From NCBI GenBank assembly GCA_030386875.1, contig CM059576.1, positions 18,170,058-18,234,057 of the forward strand: a stretch of 64,000 nt of DNA, read 5' to 3'. Shown one piece after another: positions 19,355 to 30,399 of the stretch. The notes beneath the pieces were generated by a model, which had not been told where the DNA came from, did no database searches, and saw only the letters and a list, made by a program, of their open reading frames with translations. Each line of letters starts with the position of its first letter. Position 1 is the stretch's first letter. Source of the stretch: Morinoia aosen (Eukaryota; Arthropoda; Malacostraca; Amphipoda; Talitridae). The position numbers and the translations under genes are program-made.

Positions 19355-20668
19355 GCTAGTTCACGTCTGGGCTCTCATGCAGTTACTTTCAAGAGAGAAG
19401 TAGAGGATGACTGCGCTGAGGCACGTTCAGGGCGCGCAGAAGCAAAATACGAGTTGAGAGATATCAGGTCTGGTGCGTGTAACACAAGTGCTGTTCATCA
19501 AGGACCAGCTAGGGCATCTCGAGAGAGCGCTGACTCGCAACCGTCAGGTGTGTCGGGTAGCGGCAGTGGTGTTCGAGCCGCAGCTTCCGACAGACTCGTG
19601 TCACGGCCCTTATTGGGTGAACATTGTGATTCCTCCACTGGTAGGAGGGACCTTACGGAGCTGCACCTCTGTGTCAGGCACAAATTGGGATGTTACGAGC
19701 GTGAGTCGAGTGACGATTCTTCTGCCCTTATGAATTCATGTGAAGTACACTTAGCCAGCAAGCATGGTAAAAGTCGTCTGTTCGAGTGTGAGTTCTGTGA
19801 CTATACCTCAGCCCGTATGGATAGATTTAAAATACACTTAACCAGCAAACATGGTATAGGTCAGCTGTTCAAGTGTGAGTTCTGTAACTATTCCTCAGCT
19901 GATAAGAAAAGTGTTAAAATACACTTAGCCAGAAAACATAAAAAAGGTCAGCTGTTCAGATGCGAGCTCTGCGACTATTCTTCAGGTGTTAAGAATGATG
20001 TAAAAATACACTTAGCTGGCAAACATGGTAAAGGTCAGTTGTTCAAGTGTGAGGTCTGTAACTATTCCTCAGCTGATAAGAAAAGTGTTAAAATACACTT
20101 AGCCAGAAAACATAAAAAAGGTCAGCTGTTCAGATGTGAGCTCTGCGACTATTCTTCAGGTGTTAAGAATGATGTAAAAATACACTTAGCTGGCAAACAT
20201 GGTAAAGGTCAGTTTTTCAAGTGTGAATTATGTGACTATTACTCTGCTCATAAGAATAGTGTTCAAACACGCTTAACCAGTAAACATGGTATAGGTCAGC
20301 TGTTCAAGTGCGAGTTCTGTGACTATTCCTCAGCTCATAAGAACAGTATTAAAATACACTTGGCGAGCAAACATAGTAAAGGCCAGTTGTTTAAGTGTGA
20401 GGTCTGCGACTATTCCTCAGCTCTAAAGAATGACGTTAAAATACACTTAGCCAGGAAACATGGTAAAGGTCAGTTATTTGGGTGTGAATTATGTAACTAT
20501 TCCTCTGCTCGTAAGAACAGCGTTGAACTACATCAAGCTAGAAAACATGGTAAAGGCCAGCTGTTCAAGTGTGAGTTCTGTGACTATTCGTCTGTTCGTA
20601 AGCATAATTTCAATCTACACAGAGCCAGCAAACACGGTTGCACCAATTTGCTTCCTTTCGAACAGTGA
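19355..20668 (+). CDS. C2H2 zinc-finger protein, coding exon 3 (finger array)
   Basis: The acceptor is GTTCTTCCTCACAG (to 19354). The frame is open from the first base for 437 codons to TGA, giving 511 residues with exons 1-2. The first ~130 residues are Ser/Gly/Arg-rich with a third SUMO-like site (FKREVEDD). Then follow 29-residue fingers of the form C-x2-C-x12-H-x4-H with GKGQ-type linkers. I count nine intact fingers, one (sixth in the array) whose first His is Arg (TRLTSKH), and a leading degenerate finger lacking both Cys. Fingers 2-3 and 4-5 are near-identical, a recent 174-bp tandem duplication. The finger type resembles REST-like arrays, suggesting a nuclear sequence-specific regulator. 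Target and orthologue are unknown. Confidence 0.88.
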   Translation, partial: ASSRLGSHAVTFKREVEDDCAEARSGRAEAKYELRDIRSGACNTSAVHQGPARASRESADSQPSGVSGSGSGVRAAASDRLVSRPLLGEHCDSSTGRRDLTELHLCVRHKLGCYERESSDDSSALMNSCEVHLASKHGKSRLFECEFCDYTSARMDRFKIHLTSKHGIGQLFKCEFCNYSSADKKSVKIHLARKHKKGQLFRCELCDYSSGVKNDVKIHLAGKHGKGQLFKCEVCNYSSADKKSVKIHLARKHKKGQLFRCELCDYSSGVKNDVKIHLAGKHGKGQFFKCELCDYYSAHKNSVQTRLTSKHGIGQLFKCEFCDYSSAHKNSIKIHLASKHSKGQLFKCEVCDYSSALKNDVKIHLARKHGKGQLFGCELCNYSSARKNSVELHQARKHGKGQLFKCEFCDYSSVRKHNFNLHRASKHGCTNLLPFEQ

Positions 20669-20859
20669 GATGCATATTTCTGGGCTGATCAAATGTCTAA
20701 TTATTATACACAGTTAAGAGTTGCTAAATATTGCACTTATCCGTGTGGTCAACGTTCTTACAAGTTTCTTCGGCAAGAGAACGCAACTAATATGTCTATG
20801 GGAATTGGCATTCACAAGCAGAATAGGAACTAAGAGTTACGCAGGCCTTCTTTTTATTG

Positions 20860-21075
20860 AAATTAAATGTTTTCAGATTTGTTTAGGACCATCTTTTTTT
20901 GTTTACTACATTACTGCTTTCCAGCGTCTATTTCGCCTTTACCGCTACCTTGTTTTATAAACTTCTTATGCAACTTGCTTTTTCTACGAATCAAGTGCAT
21001 AAATCCTGCATTCCTTCAAGTCCTTACTAAATGATGACTTTCTCTTTCCTCTCTTAAAATTACTTTTTATTAAAC
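20860..21075 (+). repeat. Degenerate repeat R1 copy
   Basis: R1 landmarks are recognisable but diverged: TTTAGGACCATC, TTACTGCTTTCCAGCGTC, TGTTTTATAAACTTCTTATG and CATAAATCCTGCATTCC. Confidence 0.6.
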
Positions 21076-23044
21076 AGGCCTAACCTAACTCGTCAAATCC
21101 AATGATAGGCCTCCGTAGTGTTGCTGTAGGTAAAATTCTATTTCTCTTTTCACCCTACATTCTTCGTTTTGCGTACTATTCTGTGCATCTTTCGGGAATT
21201 CATATGGTTTATTTTTTTGAACTTAATGAGAGAATTTTCCTTCAGTTGCTATTTTGCTTTCGAGAGTGACTCATGAAAATCACAGGCCGCATTCTGTCTC
21301 GCAGTGTTGATTATCGCATGCGTGTGACATTTGTCCGACTTGCAGTGTGGATTCTTTTTCTTTGTTTTTATTTCCGGATAAATGGGAACAATCTTGAAGT
21401 ATTTCGTGCTCTGTGTTCGTGTGTGTGAGAAAATGTGCATTTTTTTAATCTACTGCGAAATTTTTTTACACAGAAACAGTGTGCTCACGGGTTATAATCC
21501 CAATTCTGACTATGAAAATTAACAGGTGGAAGTTGGGAGAGTCTTCTTTTTGTTGAAATAAAAATTTTTGTTGAGAAAGATTTTTTTAAATTCAAGGCTG
21601 TCTTTGTTTTCGACATCTATGAATTTCTTCTTTAACTTTTATCTTATTTCAACCTTATTTGAAACTTAGGATTTCCATTCTCGGGGGTTTCTCATCGAAA
21701 ACACTTCTTGAACAAAGAATCCGTGTTCTCCGGACGCCATTCAAAATGGTGGCTTCATGCTTATTTTCTTTGGAACGTCATCGTTGCGGTTATGGAGGGA
21801 GGCTTAAACATATCTTAAATCAGAAAATTTCGGTATCAAAACTTTGGATTTTTCCGAAAACTTTTGGGTATACTGCCAACACATAATAAATTCCCTCACA
21901 TATTCTTAAATAGATGGCCAATTTAATTGCATTTCTGCGAGTTTGTTTTTTGCTACTAAATATGCGCATTGCACTGTTTCCTACCACTTTTGGCCAATTC
22001 TTTCTCATTTGTTGAAAATCATTTAGTACTGTACTTTGGTCGGTTCCTTCAAGTGTTGCAGGTTTTTCGTGTTCCCAACATAAAGCTAACAATTTTATTA
22101 CACAGCTCGTAGCTGATTTGATTGAAGCTTGTGTATGGGCATAAGAATACCATTAATTTTACATCAGCGAATGGGTCCTAAGTAATTTTATGTTTAGAAG
22201 TTTCCTTTAAGGGCACCGTCTGGGTAAAAAAATCCGCCCTTCTGACTAATTTTCTGAAATTTTCACCATCAGTGTAAAATGATGCAATAATATTTTTTAA
22301 ACTCGGTTTTTCTGGAATTTTTCACAACTTCGAGTTATGAAAAAGTTAAAAAATGGGTGCTTGCGAAAAATACTACTTCTACAATTTTGAACTTACACGG
22401 ATGAAAAGTACACCAATCGACAGGGTTTAATTTTATTTTCAGAAGTGTCGTGTGGTATTTTTATTTTGAATTTTTTTAAGGATTTTCTTGAAAATTGGAA
22501 TATTTTCATATTTTTACTTCATATTTCTCGTATAACTTTTCAATTAAATTCAATTAAAAAAATGGTCGACGAATTGGTACCTCTATCAACTTAGATATAA
22601 GGCTCATAGTATTAGAAATTTTTCAAAATCATGTTGAACTTATATGTAAATTATTCGGAATTGAACCGTTTTATTTTTTATTATTATCAAACAAATCAGA
22701 ATTTCGGTACTCGGGAGGTTTGTTTTATTTTACACAAATGTAATGCCATCATGTCCAACTGCTTCTGTATTTAATACCGAGTTTATGAATATTTATATCT
22801 ATAATAATGACTGGCCTTGGTCTACAGTTTAATTAGTCTTCACTCGGTTAAATGCGCGCACATAAATTCCAGGTACAGTAACCGGATTAGGTCTTTTAAG
22901 CTAGAATGTAAGGCCATGAATAATTTAACAGAGCTTTGATAATTTTTAATTGCTGCTAATTCATGGAATTGAATATTTTCTTGCAAAATATCAGCCCATC
23001 GCATGCAAATAAACGAATGAATAGTTCCAAAATAAGTCATTTTC
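21076..23044. other. No gene recognised
   Basis: AT-rich. The - ORF 21820-22092 (90 aa) and other short ORFs show no recognisable domain. Confidence 0.4.
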
Positions 23045-24821
23045 AAAGTTTCCAGTCCGCTGCAAATTTCCCTCAGACCTAGCTCGAATCAAAAAACGAA
23101 TTGTAAAGAAGTACGTACTTTCTCGTATTTACATTGCTAATGCTTGCAGTGCGCAAGAATTAAACTAAGCAATGAATTTTTGCTAAAACCTGGGTTTAAA
23201 CTTGATTCAATTTCAAACCTACCCAGAAAGTAAAAATGCTGACGCACTCAATAACTTTCAATGGCCTCGCACCTAGGACGAAAAATTTTGTTTTCTTGGA
23301 CAACTCGCAGTGAAATCAACTTCGCGAATCACCGTGCCAAATTGTCCTCATTTAAAAAAATGTCAAGTAATAAGTGGTATTGTGAATCACTCTACTGAAT
23401 TGAAGTCTTCACGGAATGAAACAAATATTCTCACTTTAAACTCTGAAAAAATAAGCCTATTCACGTCAATGCACACGGTACACCAAATCCTTCAAAGTTG
23501 AAAGCGTTATCATGCAGAGTTTTGAGTAACTCACCTACCCACAGCGTGAGGAACGTGAGTGAACCTGAGCCTTTCCCTGACTCGATCTCAGACCACCATA
23601 ATGTAAGTACGAACAATAAATTGCGCTGCTTGCAGCAGACACGGATAGTGACTGTGGCGTGCCATTCTTTCCAGGCAATCCTCGACTATCCAATACGTGC
23701 GTAGGAACAGAGGGAAGTCAGGCAAATACCGATATTCAAAACCATTTTAAAGAGAATCATAAAACGGAAAAATTTATTGCACACGCTTCTTTCCGGAAAT
23801 CAAAATCCCGTGCACAGTCACGTAGAGAATCACTGCAATGGAAAACTACCCCGGAAAAAATCTCCAGCTTCTGCAAGGCACCAAACAGATACTGATACCA
23901 AAAAATCAGCAGTGGACCAAATTTTCACACGCGTTGCAGACGCACTGGATGACTTGAAACGATCGCTCATAATGGAGCCTGCTTACACAGTAGGTGACGG
24001 ACACTCTCCTCCATGCAGTAACGACACAGTTTGCATCACAACAAACCTCACAATAGAATTATATATCTCTGAAAAAGCCATCAAAACTGAGAACTCCAGA
24101 AACAAAGACCAGTAGCAAAATTCGTTGACAAGAGCAGTGACAGTTTCGAACTACTTATGCTTAATGTTTCAAAAATAGATCTATCACATCTCTAGAAAGC
24201 ATTTCTGAGAATAGAAAAAAATGAAAGATATAAACATAATATCGAAATAAACCGCTCGCGAAAACATTATCTCGCTGTCCGTATGCTGAACAAGCCATGA
24301 ATTTCATTTTGCGTATAAGTTTGTTTACGCGTTTCTGAATGTGCGTGTTGTGTTGCGCAATATTCTTCATAAATCATTTCGTGACCAACCTTTTCTCAAT
24401 ACTTGATAGTCGTTCTTTAGGGTGTTATTCCAATCTGCTTAAGTGAAGAGTTTTTTGTCTTTTTCTTCGATTCAACTAATAATTTCGGAGTTCCAAAGAA
24501 TTCTTTTGTAATATCTGAATTATTTGTAAGTTGTCGGCTATCTCTTGGAATGTAAAATATCTAAGAGAGGATGTTTTTGATTTAACTAGCTCTTGACGGG
24601 TTAATCTATTTAACACGCCACGTATGGTTTGTCAATTAGAACGCCTCGTACAGTTTGTCTATTATTAGCACGCCTCGTATGGTTTATCCGTTTGTACACC
24701 TCGGATAGTTTGTCTTATAGTACTCCTCTTATGGAACGTTTTTCCTAGGACGTATCGTATGAAGAAATTTTTAAAAGCCAGTTGACATGTATCTCATGTG
24801 GCAACGTTTTTGGAAATAAAC
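23045..24821 (+). mobile_element. Internally deleted copy of the OTU LINE
   Basis: From about 23045 to 24157 it follows LINE ORF1 (counterpart of about 10450-11500). It then jumps directly to 3' UTR sequence (AAAAATAGATCTATCAC, counterpart of 15770) and ends GGAAATAAAC at 24821, exactly like the intronic copy. About 4.3 kb, including the end of OTU and all of ORF2, is missing at the join near 24157. It is also 5'-truncated. It could only have moved with proteins supplied by another copy. Confidence 0.85.
23080..24150 (+). pseudogene. Decayed LINE ORF1 (SGNH-OTU region)
   Basis: Segments align with ORF1 of the intronic LINE in shifting frames, for example SRITVPNCPHLKKC in 23310-23501 and DALDDLKRSLIMEPAYTVGD in 23777-24115. 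Several indels and stops are present (for example TAA after ...CAAGAAT near 23165). In the OTU active-site block GGTGACGGACAC is followed by CTCC, where the intact copy has TGTCTCC. This 2-base loss removes the catalytic Cys codon. Confidence 0.85.
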
Positions 24822-26044
24822 GGGTTTTCTTTCTCTTGTTTTTCTTAAACACAATAAAACTTGAGGTATAATCTGAAACCAAAGCTTCCCGCGAATGGAC
24901 GTCAGTTCACGAACAAGGATGAGCTACGAGAAACTCCTATAGACATCATAAAATGGCACAGTGAGGTCTTAAAATGAACGAATTCTATGCGTCTACAACC
25001 TTTTCATGTTACCGCGGAAAAAATGCTTATATTATGTTAGTGCTGTGTACATGCTTTTCTAAATGGTAATTTTGATGTGCTTGGTGATTTTCCTGATTAT
25101 TTCGATGCTTACAATTCCATGTCAATAAACAAATAAGAACTAAAGTAATTAATTCACGCGTTTGACGCGTTTTATTTACCTTCTCTAATAGCTCGACACG
25201 CACGACCTCCAGTTGTTCAGAACGAATGCCATCATTCATTGCAGCTTACCATGAGAATGCAAAATTTTTTCTAATTTGTGCGTATCCCTAGTGCCTTCAT
25301 TCCATCCATCATACTTTCGGGTTAATTCATTGCTGAGTTTTTGATGTTGATGAAATGACGTTTTCTCAAAAATAATTTAACGTTAACGTTACACAAAATG
25401 GTATTCTTCTGTGTTAATGGCAGAACAGATAAGGAGAAAGTGAAACATTTTATTTCAAATAAAAGTACAAACGATGTCGTTGATTTTTTTCAATTTCTTA
25501 ACGCGTTAAGATATTTGGGTATCTAACTAGCCATGTCAAATATTGAACCAACGGTTGAGGGAAAGATAGAACATGTTCCATGAGTTGAATTATTCTGCGT
25601 TTGGTCTAAGTACAAATACAGGAATGAATATGTACTTCTTGATTAGCACGTACACAAGTGAACAAACTTCAACACAAGATTGGGTCCGTTTTACATGATG
25701 AGCGTTTGGTCGGAGTTGCTCTGTTGAGGAGGTTACAGTGATATGAAATTTGAAATGTATTGAAGAAAAAATAGTACTCCGGGAGTGACAGGCAATACCA
25801 CTGACAGGAAAAGTATTCATAACAAGTATTCACAAAAGTATTCATAGTAAGAGTGTCAAAATCTTTAATCCAAACGAACTCAGCGACCCAAACTCGTGAA
25901 AACTGCATCTATTACCAAGCTCAGCTCAAAGCTGCGGCAGAGGAAGTACGCCTCGAATCAACCATTCCTCAAAGTCGGTAAAATAAAAACTGCATCTCCA
26001 GCCTCTACAGGAATTCGCTGTTGGAGCAGTGCTAAAGGAACAAC
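24822..26044. other. No gene recognised
   Basis: Short ORFs on the - strand (25027-25239, 25590-25908) have no recognisable domain. Confidence 0.4.
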
Positions 26045-27568
26045 GCCTAATACTCAAAAACTCAAAGCTTCTTAGCTCAAAAACTCAAAGCTTGTTAGCT
26101 CAAAAACTCCAAGTTTGTTAGCTCAAAAACTCAAAGCTTGTTAGCTCAAAAACTCCAACTTTGTTAGCTCAAAAACTCAAAGCTTGTTAGCTCAAAAACT
26201 CAAAGCTTGTTAGCTCAAAAACTCAAAGCTTGTTAGCTCAAAAACTCAAAGCTTGTTAGCTCAAAAACTCCAAGCTTGTTAGCTCAAAAACTCAAAGCTT
26301 GTTAGCTCAAAAACTCCAAGCTTGTTAGCTCAAAAACTCCAAGCTTGTTAGCTCAAAAACTCCAAGCTTGTTAGCTCAAAAACTCCAAGCTTGTTAGCTC
26401 AAAAACTCAAAGCTTGTTGGCTCAAAAACTCCAAGCTTGTTAGCTCAAAAACTCAAAGCTTGTTAGCTCAAAAACTCCAAGCTTGTTAGCTCAAAAACTC
26501 CAAGCTTGTTAGCTCAAAAACTCAAAGCTTGTTAGCTCAAAAATTCCAAGCTTGTTAGCTCAAAAACTCCAAGCTTGTTAGCTCAAAAACTCAAAGCTTG
26601 TTAGCTCAAAAACTCCAAGTTTGTTAGCTCAAAAACTCGAAGCTTGTTAGCTCAAAAACTCAAAGCTTGTTAGCTCAAAAACTCAAAGATTGTTAGATCA
26701 AAAACTCAAAGCTTGTCAGCCCAAAAACTCAAAGCTTGTTAGCTCAAAAACTCAAAGCTTGTTAGATCAAAAACTCAAAGCTTGTCAGCCCAAAAACTCA
26801 ATGGCTTGTCAGCCCAAAAACTCAAAGCTTGTTAGCTCAAAAACTCAAAGCTTGTTGGCTCAAAAACTCAAAGCTTGTTAGCTCAAAAACTCCAAGCTTG
26901 TTAGCTTAAAAACTCAAAGCTTGTTAGCTCAAAAACTCCAAGCTTGTTAGCTCAAAAACTCAAAGCTTGTTAGATCAAAAACTCAAAGCTTGTCAGCCCA
27001 AAAACTCAAAGCTTGTCAGCCCAAAAACTCAAAGCTTGTTAGCTCAAAAACTCAAAGCTTGTTAGCTCAAAAACTCAAAGCTTGTTAGCTCAAAAACTCA
27101 AAGCTTGTTAGCTCAAAAACTCAAAGCTTGTTAGCTCAAAAACTCCAAGCTTGTTAGCTCAAAAACTCAAAGCTTGTTAGCTCAAAAACTCAAAGCTTGT
27201 TAGCTCAAATACTCAAAGCTTGTTAGCTCAAAAACTCCAAGCTTGTTAGCTTAAAAACTCAAAGCTTGTTAGCTCAAAAACTCCAAGCTTGTTAGCTCAA
27301 AAACTCAAAGCTTGTTAGCTCAAAAACTCAAAGCTTGTTAGATCAAAAACTCAAAGCTTGTCAGCCCAAAAACTCAAAGCTTGTCAGCCCAAAAACTCAA
27401 AGCTTGTTAGCTCAAAAACTCAAAGCTTGTTAGCTCAAAAACTCAAAGCTTGTCAGCTCAAAAACTCAATGGCTTGTCAGCCCAAAAACTCAATGGCTTG
27501 TCAGCCCAAAACTCAAAGCTTGTCAGCCCAAAAACTCAATGGCTTGTCAGCCCAAAAACTCAACAGCG
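26045..27568. repeat. 23-bp satellite, about 66 copies
   Basis: The unit is AGCTCAAAAACTCAAAGCTT followed by GTT, with common variants AACTCCAAG, GTTAGATC, GTTGGCTC and GTCAGCCC, the last concentrated near the right end. The rare variant TTAGCTTAAAAACTC occurs at 26901 and 27246, 345 bp (15 units) apart within similar surroundings, showing a higher-order duplication. Most units contain AAGCTT. Short ORFs such as 26690-26881 are by-products. Confidence 0.95.
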
Positions 27569-27674
27569 ACCAGATCAGCAAGCATTGATCAACCAGATCA
27601 ACGATCAACCTTGGCGACCAAGATCAACGATCAACAATGGCGACCATCGACTAAATCTGCAACAAGCTGATTAA
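27569..27674. repeat. Short GATCAAC-rich direct repeats
   Basis: CAACGATCAAC and AGATCAACGATCAAC recur with GGCGACCA motifs. This is a transition zone between the satellite and the gypsy remnant. Confidence 0.5.
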
Positions 27675-27990
27675 TTAAACCCTCGCTTGAAACGATGTGC
27701 CCTCTACCTGAGCCTGTTTCGATTCCAAGCCGAGCATATCGCGGGAACCGAGAATCATATAGCCGATTTCCTATCTCGCTCCGCAACCTTCCAGGGAAAC
27801 GAGTAAAACCGCAAGATATCCGAGAATGTTCCCGAGATATTTCGAGATAAAGCTTATGACTATGTTCTCTTTATAGATACTTGATGTTAAAAAGGGCGCT
27901 AAATTAGGGCCTATATCACTTAAGATTGTAGAATTAATTATCGCATAACCCCTATATGTCGAATGGTCTCGCAAACCAATCAGAGACCTA
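27675..27990 (+). pseudogene. gypsy-type pol remnant (RNase H C-terminal end)
   Basis: The frame through 27690-27800 reads RCALYLSLFRFQAEHIAG then TENHIADFLSR, matching the end of Ty3/gypsy RNase H (RWAL...H.PG.N..AD.LSR), with the usual Trp changed to Cys. A TAA follows near 27806. The integrase that should come next is absent, with only about 280 bp before the LTR. Confidence 0.7.
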
Positions 27991-28080
27991 ACAGGACTTC
28001 AATTCGCTAATTTTATCGTTCAAAACTGGCGTGGATTTGTTAAGACTTTGCTTTACAAGTAAAGTCTTGTCATTATGGGC

Positions 28081-28554
28081 GTGTTAGGCCCCGCGCCAGT
28101 GCGACCAGATGGATATTCTAGTATCACGCTACCGGCTTTGTAAATAATGTTCGCCGGAATTTAATTCGAGTAACCTAGATACGCCACACACCCTCTTAAA
28201 TCCGGCTTGTCTGAAATTCAAGAGAGCGACGTAAATAACCATCAGCTCTCTGGAATTTCGGAACCTCATTATCCGTTACTGAACTACTCTGCAACTATTA
28301 ATGTTCCCTGCAAATAAATCTGGAAATTACCCGAATACTATCTTCCCCGAGAATGATACCGACTACCAAGAAAAAAAGGTCTCAACTCCGAGAGAGTTTT
28401 CAATTGAGTGGCGCCCAATGAGCGGCAGCCGCTGAGATACAGCCTCTACGAACTAAACTTCTTCACCTGTGAGCTAGGTCAGCCCATAAAAGCATCCGAA
28501 AAGATCTAGAATCTTGGGCCCGAATAAGGACCAAAAATAATAAGAGATTTAACA
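28081..28554 (+). mobile_element. LTR of a gypsy-type retrotransposon
   Basis: It begins TGTTAGGCC and ends TTTAACA (inverted TGTTA/TAACA), about 474 bp. It is followed by ATTGGCGCCGACCAGG, a typical primer-binding-site-like sequence. A partner LTR was not found in the window. Confidence 0.6.
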
Positions 28555-28576
28555 ATTGGCGCCGACCAGGACAGCC
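28555..28576 (+). promoter_or_regulatory. tRNA primer-binding-site-like sequence
   Basis: TGGCGCCGACCAGGA starts two bases after the LTR end, as expected for a 5' LTR junction. The parvovirus-like relic begins within about 20 bp. Confidence 0.55.
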
Positions 28577-28597
28577 TAACAAATATAATAATCATTT

Positions 28598-29855
28598 CTA
28601 ACAAGCTGTGTTGAATTCCCAGATGTAACCTCTGTTTCTGAAGGTTTCTTCATGGTTGGCACACCTAGGAGCCCAAGGTAGTGCGTTTGAGGTTAAGATT
28701 ACTGGCGTTCTTCTAGTGACTTTTTGGTTCTTTTTGTTCTTGACATTGATGCTCCAATTAGTCTCCCCTCTACACAGTTTTTTTAAGTCATCTATAAGCT
28801 CAGGCATGAAGACTGCTTTTTCTATCTGACAGAGAAACTTGTTCGGAACGTCTTGGAATATGAAGACACTTGCGTTTCCTGATTGTCCAATCATCGCCCT
28901 TGAGAAGGGCTCACAGATAATCTTTGATAAGGTGGTTTTCACAGCGTCTGTGCTTCCTGATAAGTACAGAGTGTTCATCTTGTTTGTTTTGCACTCCAAG
29001 ACGTCTGTGACGTTTTTGTGGAAGTGTGGTGTCTGGATCTTGTTTTTTATTAGGATTTTCTCAAGGAGCTCCATTCCTGCTTGGAGGTACTCAATGTTAC
29101 CACTCCTTACTACTTCCATCTCTTCCTTGCCTAGCCCATATTTAAATAGGTTGACTAGAGCAATCTCCACCATCTCCAGTTTTGTCCCCTGCATATTATT
29201 TCAAATTCCCACCTGTTGTTGGATATTAGGTCTATTGCGTTTTACATGACCTTTTCGTTACTTGGTATGGTCATGTATTCGATACAGTCTTCCGTGTTCA
29301 TGCTGTTGATAACATCGCTTAGTTGTTGGATGCAGTTTTTTGTGCAAGCCTTAGCATGTCTGTGAGGTAGGCTCGTCTTTTCATCTTTTCTTGTTTCATG
29401 TTATAAACAGCTTTCTTTTAAAGCCTCTCCTCCTTAGTTTCTTCAGTAACTTTAGCAGTTATGGAGTTGAAGAATTCAATGTACTTGGACTTTAGAGTTC
29501 CTCCAAGCTCTGCACTCTGTTCGTATTTCAAATAGTTTAGCCATTCTTCAACAGTATCTTGTCTAGGAATGGACAGGTTGATGTCTTTAAGATCTCCAAA
29601 TGTCGGCTGAGCCAGACCAGAGGTCTTACAAGCTCTAAGGATCGCAGTCTTCAAGTTGTTGCAGGCATTCTTCTTTTCTAAATGAAAGTCGCTTTTGGCT
29701 CCTGTTGTAATGCCCTTCACGAGGAAATGGGCATAATTCCCGTGGTCGTTGGGTTCCACAACGAGGTGAGGTTTGGTTCTGATGGAGTTTTCTACTGCCT
29801 TGCGATAAGCAGGGACTGTTACTATCTGGACGTTGAAGGTTATCGTATCAGTCAT
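28598..29855 (-). pseudogene. Endogenous parvovirus-like NS1 gene, decayed
   Basis: Minus strand. A first frame (29855-29418, 145 aa) ends in TAA. The same frame continues about 60 codons to a second TAA near 29240. After a frame change the SF3-helicase part (29194-28598, 198 aa) follows. The helicase shows motif C (TPVILTSNALPW) and an arginine-finger-like ETFRNRG. Its Walker A reads GSTDAVKT, with Val where the family has the second Gly, so ATP binding would be lost. A clear HUH nuclease motif is not visible in the first frame. SF3 helicases with this motif C are typical of parvovirus NS1, which unwinds and replicates viral DNA in the nucleus. Stops, the frameshift and the changed Walker A make this an old germline insertion, not live virus. 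Confidence 0.7.
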
Positions 29856-29985
29856 TTTGAGCTTCTTCTACAGTCTGTGGTGAGATATCAAACTTGTTTC
29901 GTTCTCTTGGGGTAAATTTGTATTGAATTCCGATTGAGGCCGCTCTTCGATTGAGTTGCGATAGAGGTGAGTGAAGCAGCGGCCT

Positions 29986-30034
29986 TATTTATACTTCTCC
30001 TGGAGAGGGTATCGGTGATACGCAGAGGAGAAGT
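29986..30034 (-). promoter_or_regulatory. TATA box with adjoining palindrome upstream of NS1 relic
   Basis: On the minus strand TATAAATA (29993-29986) lies 131-138 bp before the relic's ATG. Directly upstream, 29993-30034 can fold as a hairpin: a 9-bp outer stem (ACTTCTCCT / AGGAGAAGT) and a 5-bp inner stem (GTATC / GATAC) around a 3-base loop. It looks like the original viral promoter plus part of a terminal palindrome. This is inference. Confidence 0.55.
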
Positions 30035-30040
30035 GGGAAC

Positions 30041-30399
30041 TTTTTATTGAATAAATTTACATTGAGATATATTAGTATTACTGAGCATGAAATGACCAGA
30101 ATCGAGAAAGTCCGAATTCAACTTGCTGATTTGGTTATGAACCGCACGAGTTATGAACGAGACAAGGCGCGGTTGTGACGGCTCTGCACGAGTGGCAACG
30201 AAAACGGTACACTCTTTAAAGAATTACTGGCTGAAATTTTCAATTGTAACAAAGTTTGTCGAAGTTGTCGGAAAACTAACAACATAATGATGTGATAGCA
30301 AAATGTTACACTTTAGTTACGAGCGTTACACTTCCAGCAACCTCGTCATGTATATCCGTATATTGATAACGTACAGTGTATCCAGCATCAATCCCACAA
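30041..30399. other. No gene recognised
   Basis: A short + frame starting ATGACCAGAATCGAG near 30090 runs to TGA at about 30178, with no recognisable domain. Confidence 0.35.

Noticed and set aside
19454..20668. Zinc-finger gene as a single-exon ORF starting at 19454
   Set aside because: That codon is TTG. The frame continues upstream to a good acceptor at 19354 and joins in phase with two upstream exons.
26045..27568. CRISPR-like regular repeats
   Set aside because: Units are contiguous with no unique spacers, and the genome is eukaryotic.
26690..27674. Repetitive ORFs in the 23-bp satellite
   Set aside because: By-products of the tandem unit, short and without start or domain evidence.
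29418..29855. HUH Rep nuclease in the first NS1 frame
   Set aside because: Only one His lies in the candidate motif (AHFLV), and no convincing Tyr-x-x-Lys follows, so the domain was not called.
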